Assembly: GCF_013343235.1 (NCBI RefSeq)
Contig: NZ_CP040094.1
Span: 256,501 to 320,500 of the forward strand
DNA: 64,000 bases
Direction: 5' to 3'
Source of the DNA: Nostoc sp. TCL240-02
GTDB lineage: Bacteria > Cyanobacteriota > Cyanobacteriia > Cyanobacteriales > Nostocaceae
In this document: positions 53,884 through 61,842 of the stretch, in pieces
How positions within the stretch are numbered: the first letter of the stretch is position 1
Layout: each line of letters starts with the position of its first letter
The notes under the pieces: model-generated
The model's database searches: none
What the model saw: the letters and a program-made list of their open reading frames with translations, nothing else
Told to the model about the DNA's origin: nothing
Program-made: the position numbers and the translations under genes

Positions 53884-54339
53884 ATGATTATGAATTCACT
53901 CAAAAAGTCCATGCGCTTAACCAAGATTTTAGCATTTGCTCTATCATTTCTGATTTTCTGTTTCTCTACAGAGGCGATCGCAGCACCAAGCACCCTTGCT
54001 ACCTTAATTATCACGGAAAAAGCGCCAATTACTGGAGGCAAGTTCAGTATCGACACAACAACAACTCCTTTGCCAGCGACAACAGTTATTCGCTCTGCTA
54101 AACTTTTTTTACCGGCTGGTGAAACTGGAACAATCAATAAGATTCAAATTACTGGCCCAAATGGACTTGAATTTGGTTGTCAAGATATTAAGGTAAAGAA
54201 TGGTGTTGATTTAATTAAAGCCTGTGGTGGCCCTGCGGTTTTAGAAGCTGGAGGAGCAATTACTTATGTAGCTGAAGGAAGTGGTTTTGCACCAAAGCTT
54301 AACACCAAATTAAAAGTGGTTTTATCGGATGAGTTTTAA
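53884..54339 (+). CDS. Secreted hypothetical protein, 151 aa
   Basis: ATG 53884 or 53890. Signal peptide (KSMRLTKILAFALSFLIFCF STEAIAAPS). The mature about 120 residues are beta-strand-like with Gly/Thr turns and two Cys (FGCQDIK, IKACGGP). No known domain recognised. It converges on the peptide exporter with a terminator between. It could be exported by Sec alone; no link to the ABC system is shown. Confidence 0.7.
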   Translation: MIMNSLKKSMRLTKILAFALSFLIFCFSTEAIAAPSTLATLIITEKAPITGGKFSIDTTTTPLPATTVIRSAKLFLPAGETGTINKIQITGPNGLEFGCQDIKVKNGVDLIKACGGPAVLEAGGAITYVAEGSGFAPKLNTKLKVVLSDEF

Positions 54340-54388
54340 ACACTAATTTTAACCTGAATTACAACCAAAAATTGTTAAATGAACTATT

Positions 54389-54416
54389 GGGGTAAAGGTT
54401 TTTCTTTACCCCTTTT
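54389..54416 (+). terminator. Terminator of the 151-aa gene
   Basis: GGGGTAAAG (54389-54397), loop, CTTTACCCC (54404-54412), then TTTT. Confidence 0.8.
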
Positions 54417-54569
54417 CTCTTTGCTTTTTCCCCAAAACTCGACAAGTATTGATTGCCTATTGCCTTATCCCAACGACAATTATTTACGCCCACTTACTTA
54501 GGTTCATACAATTTGTGGCAGCAATCAATCAGCATAGCAATGATTGTATTGTCTTAAGAATAAAAGGTG

Positions 54570-57443
54570 TTATGACTGCCGGACTACAAGTCGAGCAAAT
54601 AATCCTTCTTCTGCAATCAATTTTGAGAAATTACCCATCTGCACTACATTACCTGCATCGAGAACATAAATGCGGTCTGCATGACGAATTGTGCTGAGGC
54701 GATGGGCAATCACCACTCTGGTAGCATTTAATTTGGCTAAACTTTCAGTCACAATTGCCTGGGTGCGATTATCCAGAGCGCTGGTTGCCTCATCCATTAA
54801 AATAATTTTGGGCTTTGCAACTAGCGATCGCGCAATCAATAATCTTTGCCGTTGTCCCCCAGAAAGATTGGTACCACCCTCGGCGATTATAGTATGCATT
54901 CCCATTGGCATTTGTTTGATATCGTCAGCCAAGCCTGCCATCTGTGCGGCTTCCCAAGCTTCTTCTAGAGAAACCAAGGCTCCGGCGGTGATATTATCAA
55001 AAACTGAGCCAGTCCCGAATTTGCCATTTTGCAATACTACTCCCAACTGTCTGCGTACAGCCTGAAGTTCCAAATCTGCTAAGTTTTGGCCATCATAGTA
55101 GACACTGCCTGTCAATGGAGTCTCAAATCCCAGCAACAACCGAAATATCGTTGATTTACCACTTCCAGAAGGGCCAATAATCGCTACAAATTCTCCTGGT
55201 TCAGCATGGACACTGACATTATTGAGAATTAAGTTGCCATTTTCCGAGTAGCGAAAACTCACACTTTCTAGGGCAATACGACCACTTAATTGACCAGGGT
55301 TAACTTTGGTTGAGTTATCTTCAGGCTGCGATCGCCAAATCGGTTTTGCTCGTTCCCATATTGGTACAATCCCCCAAATCTCAGATACAGTATTGCTCAG
55401 GTCAATTATCCCTTTGATGAAAATTGTCAAGGCATAGTTAAAAGCAACAAATATCCCAAGTGTGAGGCGTGGCTGCATCAACAGCATCGCCAATCCGAAA
55501 AGCAATATAGAACTGACTAAAGGTAGTGCTTCATTGAATACAGACATACCATCTTTAATCTGTTGCCAATTCGCCTTTAGCCGGATTTGCTGGCTATACT
55601 TTTTTGCCCAAGCAGCAAATGCTCGTTCTTCTGCCATTGCTACCCGCAGTTTGGCAACACCGTTGATTAGTTGGACAGTGAGTCCCTGAATCGCGCCATT
55701 GAGTTCTTGCTGTTTGCGGGATTTCTTCACCAAGAGGAAACTTGCAACTGTCGTAACCACAGCAGCAAAGATTGCTAAACCCACTCCCACCAGTGCTAAT
55801 TGCCAGCTGTAAATAAACATCAACACTAAATTGAGTAAGGCAAAAACCCCACTCAACAAAGTTTTTTGGGTAGCACCGCTCAGTTTTTGATGAATTTCCC
55901 TCACCGCCATGACACGGTTAACTAAGTCTCCGGCAGTATACTGACGAAAAAACCTCGGACTTAATCTCAGCAGGCGATCCCAAATAGCTGGTTGCAATAC
56001 GCTATCAGTGGCGCTTTCAACTCGTAGGGTAATAATACTTTGGGCAACTTGAAAAGCTAGCTGCCCAAAGGCAACTGCAAACATTACTAATCCTATCTGC
56101 CATAGTAAAGCGCGATCGCTATCTGGAATAGCATTATTGATTAAAATTGCTGTTGCTTGTGGTGCAACCATTCCCAATATCGTCCCCAGTAGCCCCACTA
56201 CTAAAATACTAGCGATGTCTTTTTCATAACCTTTCACCCCAAACCGAATTAAATCAATGGCTTTGAGTGCAACTTGGGGCAATGGTCGATACAGAACGTA
56301 GGCAGATGTTGTCAGTGTTTTTGCCACTGCCTCATTTACGGGGATGCGAGTTCGCGTAACTGGGTCAAAGATGACATAATCCCGCTTTTGTGTTGGTAAT
56401 AAGGCTACTGGGCGCTTTTCTAATTGTGTATAAGCTAGCATCGGCCCTTGATCTTTTCGCCACCAACCATTCGCCAAAGTCACACGCCGGATACGAATGT
56501 GCGATGATTGAGCGATCGCTGCCACAGGGTCTTTAATTGAACTAAAATTATCTGCTGCTGGACGAATCTCAATTCCCAATGTCCGTCCAATTGCTCCCAT
56601 TGCTACCAAGAGAGGCGGCCCCTCTTGAGATACAGCTTCTTGCTGTGGTTGCAATACTGTTGCTAATTCAGAGAGTGCGCCCTTGATTACTTGCTGATTA
56701 AGTTGCTCTCTTTGCTGAAACTGCCGAAATTCTGCTTCTGCTTGCTTGTTTGCTAGCAAACTCAAGTAGCGAAAGAAATAAGTATGTAAACATACTAAAC
56801 TACTGCGTATTTCTTCGTGACTTGGTAAATCTGCGATTGTTAATACTTGTCCAATAACTGCATTTTCTGCCTCCAACCACATCGCACTCGTGAGGGGAAA
56901 AACTGGCGAGGCGGGATTCAACGTTAGTTCCTCAACTCCCATCCAGCTAACATTACCTTGCTGCAACTTCACCCACACAAGTGTTTGTTGCCACAGATGT
57001 AGTGCCTCACCAGTGGATAATGAAAAATCCTGTCCCGATGTCTGCACAAGGTTTAATGGCGTTGTCAAAACTGTTTGCTGGGCGCTAAAAGACTGACTTA
57101 AATGATTTACCCAACCTTCTAAAAGTTTTATGGCTTGAGAGTCAGCCTCTATAATTCCCTGAACCAAATCAACCATTGACATCTGGCATAATTGGGTAGG
57201 TTCAATTGCGATCGCTACAAAACTCCACTTGCCCTCTTCCGGTAAAAACGCTGCACTAAATAATGCTTCTCCAGCGTTGACATGAAACAGATAGCGGCGC
57301 TGCTGTCTTAGTAAACTGTTTTTAACTCCAGTAGCAAACACAGCTAATGTCCCAGACTGCACTATCCAGAATATTTCTGAGTTATTTAACAATACTGGTT
57401 CGTTTGCCTGAAAAGAGTACAGATTCACCTGCTGGCTACTCAT
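54570..57443 (-). CDS. NHLM-type peptide export ABC transporter, permease/ATPase with long N-terminal domain
   Basis: 957 aa. Residues about 1-400 are soluble: a cyclic-nucleotide-binding-like barrel at the start (NEPVLLNNSEIFWIVQSGTL AVFATG), followed by a region of unknown fold; no C39 cysteine protease is present. About 410-690 is a six-helix ABC exporter membrane domain. The ATPase has [20 protein letters not shown] (Walker A), [15 protein letters not shown] and [12 protein letters not shown]. This layout fits the second ABC subunit of nitrile-hydratase-leader microcin (NHLM) systems. It starts seven bases after the C39-ABC gene, so the two are co-translated. Confidence 0.88.
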   Translation of the reverse strand: MSSQQVNLYSFQANEPVLLNNSEIFWIVQSGTLAVFATGVKNSLLRQQRRYLFHVNAGEALFSAAFLPEEGKWSFVAIAIEPTQLCQMSMVDLVQGIIEADSQAIKLLEGWVNHLSQSFSAQQTVLTTPLNLVQTSGQDFSLSTGEALHLWQQTLVWVKLQQGNVSWMGVEELTLNPASPVFPLTSAMWLEAENAVIGQVLTIADLPSHEEIRSSLVCLHTYFFRYLSLLANKQAEAEFRQFQQREQLNQQVIKGALSELATVLQPQQEAVSQEGPPLLVAMGAIGRTLGIEIRPAADNFSSIKDPVAAIAQSSHIRIRRVTLANGWWRKDQGPMLAYTQLEKRPVALLPTQKRDYVIFDPVTRTRIPVNEAVAKTLTTSAYVLYRPLPQVALKAIDLIRFGVKGYEKDIASILVVGLLGTILGMVAPQATAILINNAIPDSDRALLWQIGLVMFAVAFGQLAFQVAQSIITLRVESATDSVLQPAIWDRLLRLSPRFFRQYTAGDLVNRVMAVREIHQKLSGATQKTLLSGVFALLNLVLMFIYSWQLALVGVGLAIFAAVVTTVASFLLVKKSRKQQELNGAIQGLTVQLINGVAKLRVAMAEERAFAAWAKKYSQQIRLKANWQQIKDGMSVFNEALPLVSSILLFGLAMLLMQPRLTLGIFVAFNYALTIFIKGIIDLSNTVSEIWGIVPIWERAKPIWRSQPEDNSTKVNPGQLSGRIALESVSFRYSENGNLILNNVSVHAEPGEFVAIIGPSGSGKSTIFRLLLGFETPLTGSVYYDGQNLADLELQAVRRQLGVVLQNGKFGTGSVFDNITAGALVSLEEAWEAAQMAGLADDIKQMPMGMHTIIAEGGTNLSGGQRQRLLIARSLVAKPKIILMDEATSALDNRTQAIVTESLAKLNATRVVIAHRLSTIRHADRIYVLDAGNVVQMGNFSKLIAEEGLFARLVVRQS

Positions 57444-57450
57444 TGCTCAA

Positions 57451-59667
57451 CTATGCCTCTGCCGCGTGGAGTAAGCGAACATAAGTTCCGCCTTGCTGCC
57501 ATAATTCCTCATGAGTACCACTTTGGACAATTTTACCTTGGTCTAGAACAATAATTTTATGGCAATCACGAATTGTACTGAGGCGGTGAGCGACTACAAT
57601 ACAGGAGCAACCACGCTGTCGCAAGTTACGGTTAATAATCAATTCGGTTTCTACATCGAGGGCGCTGGTTGCTTCATCCAGTACTAATACTGCGGGATTT
57701 CTCACCAAAGCGCGGGCAATTTCTAAACGCTGGCGTTGTCCACCACTAATATTCATACCGCCTTCAATTAATTCAGAGTCATACTTGGCAGGCATAGAAG
57801 CGATCGCATCATGAATCGCTGCATCTTGGCAAGCCTGCACCAAATCAGCTTCTGGCACAGTTGAATCCCAAAGAGTGATGTTATCTCGCACAGTCCCTGC
57901 AAATAAAAAGATATCCTGCTCAACCATTGCCAATGAGTTAGCCAACACAGAACGCTTAATTTGCGATCGCTCTACACCATCAAAACAGATTTCCCCTTCC
58001 CAAGGTTGATAAAGACCGCAAATTAATTTAGCAATTGTAGATTTCCCTGAACCACTTCCCCCCACAAGCGCTATGCGTTGTCCAGGCTGAACAGTTAAGC
58101 TAAAATTCTCAATTAAAGCAGGTTCCACGCGACTGTAGCCAAAAGTGATATTTCGTAACTCAATATTTCCCTGTAATTGCCACAGAGATGAAGAAATAAT
58201 TTCTCCCCCTTCTCCCTCTGCCCCCTGTCTCCTGCCCCCTGTCTCCACTTCCAAATCAACGGGATTTTGCAGCACATCATCAAGGCGATTTAAATCAGCT
58301 TCTAAATCTTGCAGCGTGCTGCCGAAATTAACGAGGCTATTAACTGGTTCTAAGAAACTTAGGGTTAAACTTTGGTAGGCAACCAGCATCCCAATGCTGA
58401 GATTGCCCTTCATTACCTGTAAACCACCAACCAGCAAAATAGAAGCTGTGGTTAGGGCTGTCAAAATTGTGGGTAATGTGGTGAGAATTTGAGTTTGTAA
58501 GCCTAATTGTTGTTGAGCATTCAGGGCTTTAGCATAATAACCAGCAAACCGAGCAAATAAATCTGACTCTAGCCCAGAAGCTTTGATGGTTTCTATAGTT
58601 TGGATGCCACTAACCGTTACTCCACCCACCTTGCCATATTCTTGAGCTAGGCGCATGTTTGCATCTACACGAGTTTGTGATAAAAATAAAAGGGCAAAAA
58701 TATTTATTAAAGCAAAACCAACTGCGATCACACTCAATAATTGATCATACTGAATCATAATCAGCAGGTAAAAGACCATCATTACTGCATCAATTAATGT
58801 GGTTGCCAAAGGCCCTGAGAGTACTTCTGCCACCCGGTCATTTAGTTGCACCCGGCTACTGATTTCCCCAGCAAACCGTTGGTCATAAAACCCAATGGGC
58901 AATCGCAGGATATGCCAGAGAAACTGTCCTGATGTGCTGACTGACAACTTAACCATCAATCGCCGCAGGTAGGTAAGCCGCAGTCTGGCAAGGAAGGCCC
59001 GCAATATAGTAGTTAACAACATCCCTAACAACAAAGGTCGTAACCAATCTTGCCGATCTTGGATTAAAATCTCATCGATAAACACTTGAGCAAAAGCTGG
59101 CACCGCTAACCGAGGCAATGTTAGCAATAACCCAGCTAGCAGACAAAATAAGATAGTAATTCGTGAGTTTTGTAAACGAGTAGTTAAAGCCGAAATAATG
59201 TGATTTTTTTTGCCACCCTTCTGAAAATCCGCTCCTGGTTCCATTGTCAGCACAACACCCGTGTATGCGCGATCAAACTCTTCCCAACTCACTGTTCTCC
59301 GACCACTGGCAGGATCGTTGATGTAAACGCGTTTTTTGCTATATCCTTCTACCACGAGAAAATGGTTAAAATTCCAAAAGGCAATGTAGGGAAGACGGGT
59401 AGCTGTCACCTTTTCTAGAGACAGTTTTAAACCTTTAGCATTGAGTCCATAGTTTTTGGCAGCTTTGAGAATATTAAAAGCTTTACTCCCATCCCGCGAG
59501 ACACCACATTCTTCACGCAGTTTAGCCAGTGGCACAATCCGGCCGTAATAGCTCAGAATTATTCCCAAAGCAGCCGCACCACATTCGACCGCTTCCATTT
59601 GTAAAAGTGTAGAAGTGCGAACACGATTTGGTTTAAATTTTGGGATTGGGAATGGGGGATTGGGCAT
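57451..59667 (-). CDS. NHLM-type export ABC transporter with C39 peptidase
   Basis: 738 aa. Peptidase C39 at about residues 12-150: catalytic Cys in [15 protein letters not shown], His in [11 protein letters not shown], Asp in [10 protein letters not shown]. An ABC membrane domain (about 170-460) and an ATPase ([41 protein letters not shown]) follow. It would cut a leader at a double-glycine-type site and export the peptide. The start [11 protein letters not shown] is encoded by an intergenic repeat; a later valine/methionine start at about residue 15-23 is possible. An in-frame G-rich repeat also sits in the linker ([13 protein letters not shown]). Confidence 0.92.
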   Translation of the reverse strand: MPNPPFPIPKFKPNRVRTSTLLQMEAVECGAAALGIILSYYGRIVPLAKLREECGVSRDGSKAFNILKAAKNYGLNAKGLKLSLEKVTATRLPYIAFWNFNHFLVVEGYSKKRVYINDPASGRRTVSWEEFDRAYTGVVLTMEPGADFQKGGKKNHIISALTTRLQNSRITILFCLLAGLLLTLPRLAVPAFAQVFIDEILIQDRQDWLRPLLLGMLLTTILRAFLARLRLTYLRRLMVKLSVSTSGQFLWHILRLPIGFYDQRFAGEISSRVQLNDRVAEVLSGPLATTLIDAVMMVFYLLIMIQYDQLLSVIAVGFALINIFALLFLSQTRVDANMRLAQEYGKVGGVTVSGIQTIETIKASGLESDLFARFAGYYAKALNAQQQLGLQTQILTTLPTILTALTTASILLVGGLQVMKGNLSIGMLVAYQSLTLSFLEPVNSLVNFGSTLQDLEADLNRLDDVLQNPVDLEVETGGRRQGAEGEGGEIISSSLWQLQGNIELRNITFGYSRVEPALIENFSLTVQPGQRIALVGGSGSGKSTIAKLICGLYQPWEGEICFDGVERSQIKRSVLANSLAMVEQDIFLFAGTVRDNITLWDSTVPEADLVQACQDAAIHDAIASMPAKYDSELIEGGMNISGGQRQRLEIARALVRNPAVLVLDEATSALDVETELIINRNLRQRGCSCIVVAHRLSTIRDCHKIIVLDQGKIVQSGTHEELWQQGGTYVRLLHAAEA
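58201..58250. repeat. Pyrimidine-rich short repeat inside the C39-ABC gene
   Basis: CTCCCTCTGCCCCCTGTCTC and CTGCCCCCTGTCTCC are near-repeats of a unit that is otherwise intergenic (20505, 47950). In the gene it encodes [15 protein letters not shown] between the membrane and ATPase domains, in frame. Confidence 0.75.
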
Positions 59668-60046
59668 TGGGCATTGGAGAGTTAAAACTTGAATGTTGAG
59701 CTTCTGAAGGTGGACGTTGACCTTCTGAGGGTGAATGTTGAGCTTCTGAAGGTGGACGTTGACCTTCTGAGGGTGGAAGTTGACCTTCTGAGGGTGGAAG
59801 TTGAGCTTCTGAGGGTGGAAGTTGACCTTCTGAGGGTGGAAGTTGAGCTTCTGAGGGTGGAAGTTGACCTTCTGAGGGTGGAAGTTGACCTTCTGAGGGT
59901 GAAAGTTGAGCTTCTGAGGGTGAAAGTTGAGCTTCTGAGGGTGAAAGTTGAGCTTCTGAGGGTGAACCTTTAACTTTTAACTCTCCATTCCCAATGCCCC
60001 ATTCCCAATGCCCAATGCCCCATTCCCAATGCCCAATCCCCAATTT
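59639..60046. repeat. 21-bp tandem array (12 full units) bounded by inverted repeats
   Basis: From 59701 to 59952 twelve units of CTTCTGAGGGTGGAAGTTGA plus C/G repeat head to tail; a partial unit sits at each end. The flanks GGCATTGGGCATTGGAGAGTTAAAACTT (59663-59690) and AACTTTTAACTCTCCATTCCCAATGCC (59972-59998), both named here by position, are inverted copies with one gap. Beyond them run GGGATTG/CCCAATC heptamers. Because 21 is divisible by three, several frames stay open; the minus frame reads PSEGQLP / PSEAQLS repeats through both neighbouring genes' ends. I treat it as a repeat element, not a gene. Confidence 0.9.
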
Positions 60047-61484
60047 AATAAATCCCAGTCCAAGATCGCAGCATAGGAATAATATAAGAAATTGGTGCTT
60101 TTTCTCCAACTTTTACTTGAACAGAGGTAGTTGTGCCGGAGGATATTCTTAAAGCAGGACCGTCAGAAGATGACCATTTGTAGCCACTGACTGATGTAGG
60201 GTTTTCTTGGAGTTGGACAAAAGCTTGCACCTGATTTTCACCTTTACCTGCAAGACTGGCGGCCATTTCTTTGTTACCAACGATCGCTGTAATATCTTGT
60301 GTAGTTACCGGAAATGAAGAAATATCTGCGATCGTTCCGACAATACCACCTTCGCGTTCACGTTTGGCAAAGCTGGGAGTGACCTGTACAGCCATCCCTG
60401 GCTTGATTTGCTTACCATCTTTATTCGCAAAGTAAACAAGACTCATAAGTTTTGAATTTGCTTCTTCAGCTTCGATTGACCCTAAGCGAGTACCCGGATT
60501 CATCATTTGACCAGGAACAACACTCACTTCCAGAATATGACCATTGTATTTACTAATGATTCTACTTTCTTGAGATAGTTGCAGTTCTAATTGGGCTATA
60601 CGGCGCTTTACTTCCCGAATTTGATTGGTTTTATCAATTGATTGCTTTAAGTCTTGCTCGCGTAGTTTAGTATTTTGAGTATTAATATCTTTAATTTTCG
60701 TTTTAATTTCGTCAACTCTATTAAGATTTTCCAGATATTCTCGTTGTGTGGTGGTTTCTTGGATTTCGAGATCCTTTAGTTGCACGTCAATATCTGACAG
60801 TTCGCTTTGAGTATTAAAATATTCCTGTTCAGCTTGCACCAACATATCTTGGCTGATGACATGCTGCTCAAAAAGGTGACGACGATTATCAACTCGTCCT
60901 TTAAGAGTTTTGAGTAAGTAATTAATTTGTTGTTTGCGAGAATTAATGCTTTGACGTTTTTGAGCGATCGCTCTTTGTGTTTGATCGCGTAACTTTGGCG
61001 CAACTTGCTCTCGGCGCAAATTATTTTCCAAATCCATTCTCTGCTGCCCAAGAGTAATGATTTGTTGGTCAATCAGCAGCTTTTGTAACCTGTCAGTTTC
61101 TTGATTTTGGGTTTGCAATTGTTGCAACTTTACTTGCTCTTGCTGTAGTTGCTGCTTTAGCGCTGATTGGTCGATAATACCCAGCACATCACCTTGCTTA
61201 ATAATATCTCCCGCCTTTACCTTCAGAGTTAGTAACGGGCCAGAACTGGGTGCTTGAAATTCCACAACATGGTGCGGTTTAATCAAGATACCTTGACCTG
61301 TGACAGTCAGGGGAATTCTGCCGAACACACTCCAAAGGCCAGCTACAGCAACCACAAAACTCAAAGTAGATAAAGTCAACCAAGCTTGAGGCTTGACTAC
61401 ATTTATCGCTTGATCCAGTTGTTCTGGTGAAGATAAGCGTTCCAGAGCTTCTTGCCGAAAGATGTGGCTGTGTTTGAGTTGCAT
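60045..61484 (-). CDS. NHLM-type HlyD secretion adaptor
   Basis: 479 aa from ATG 61484, with AAGGAG five bases upstream; a frame from 61508 has eight extra residues and no ribosome site. One N-terminal membrane helix (about 50-70, [19 protein letters not shown]), lipoyl halves ([39 protein letters not shown]), and a long coiled-coil hairpin (about 115-300) between them. First gene of the leftward export operon, followed after the repeat array by the C39 ABC gene. Bridges the inner membrane to an outer-membrane channel coded elsewhere. Confidence 0.9.
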   Translation of the reverse strand: MQLKHSHIFRQEALERLSSPEQLDQAINVVKPQAWLTLSTLSFVVAVAGLWSVFGRIPLTVTGQGILIKPHHVVEFQAPSSGPLLTLKVKAGDIIKQGDVLGIIDQSALKQQLQQEQVKLQQLQTQNQETDRLQKLLIDQQIITLGQQRMDLENNLRREQVAPKLRDQTQRAIAQKRQSINSRKQQINYLLKTLKGRVDNRRHLFEQHVISQDMLVQAEQEYFNTQSELSDIDVQLKDLEIQETTTQREYLENLNRVDEIKTKIKDINTQNTKLREQDLKQSIDKTNQIREVKRRIAQLELQLSQESRIISKYNGHILEVSVVPGQMMNPGTRLGSIEAEEANSKLMSLVYFANKDGKQIKPGMAVQVTPSFAKREREGGIVGTIADISSFPVTTQDITAIVGNKEMAASLAGKGENQVQAFVQLQENPTSVSGYKWSSSDGPALRISSGTTTSVQVKVGEKAPISYIIPMLRSWTGIY

Positions 61485-61842
61485 TGTTCTCCTTCTTGCT
61501 GATGGCACTCAGAGCCTCAAGTCTTCTAGACTTTTAAGATTAAAGTGCGATCGGGGAGAACTAGGGGAGAAATAAGGGAAGCGATCGCTTATATTGCTTC
61601 AACAAAGCACAAATATCACCAATACCTTGCTTCTAGCTTTGCGATCGAGTGCGGTATTGAAGAGCGATCGCACCTTGCTTGGTGTAAAGTCTTCTTTAGA
61701 CCTGTAATGCTTGTTTGGTAGACAAAGTGGGGGCGGCTGTATGCGATATATGGACAGTCTACTACGCCAAGATCCCAATTCTCGCACGTAGACATTTTGA
61801 CCACTTGCTCGAATTTGCGATCGCCTCTGAAATTATAAAAGT
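61485..61842. other. Intergenic region before the export operon
   Basis: Lies between the Roco gene stop and the HlyD start, both leftward. Contains GCGATCGC-type octamers near 61580 and 61664. The frames of about 60 codons on either strand lack protein-like composition. The operon promoter must lie here but was not identified. Confidence 0.5.

Noticed and set aside
59689..59973. Plus-strand frame of LLRVEVD repeats
   Set aside because: Antisense reading of the same array; open only because 21 is divisible by three.
59633..60109. 158-codon minus-strand frame with PSEGQLP repeats
   Set aside because: It overlaps the ends of both exporter genes and is made of the 21-bp array and heptamers, which leave several frames open on both strands; no signal or conserved non-repeat part.
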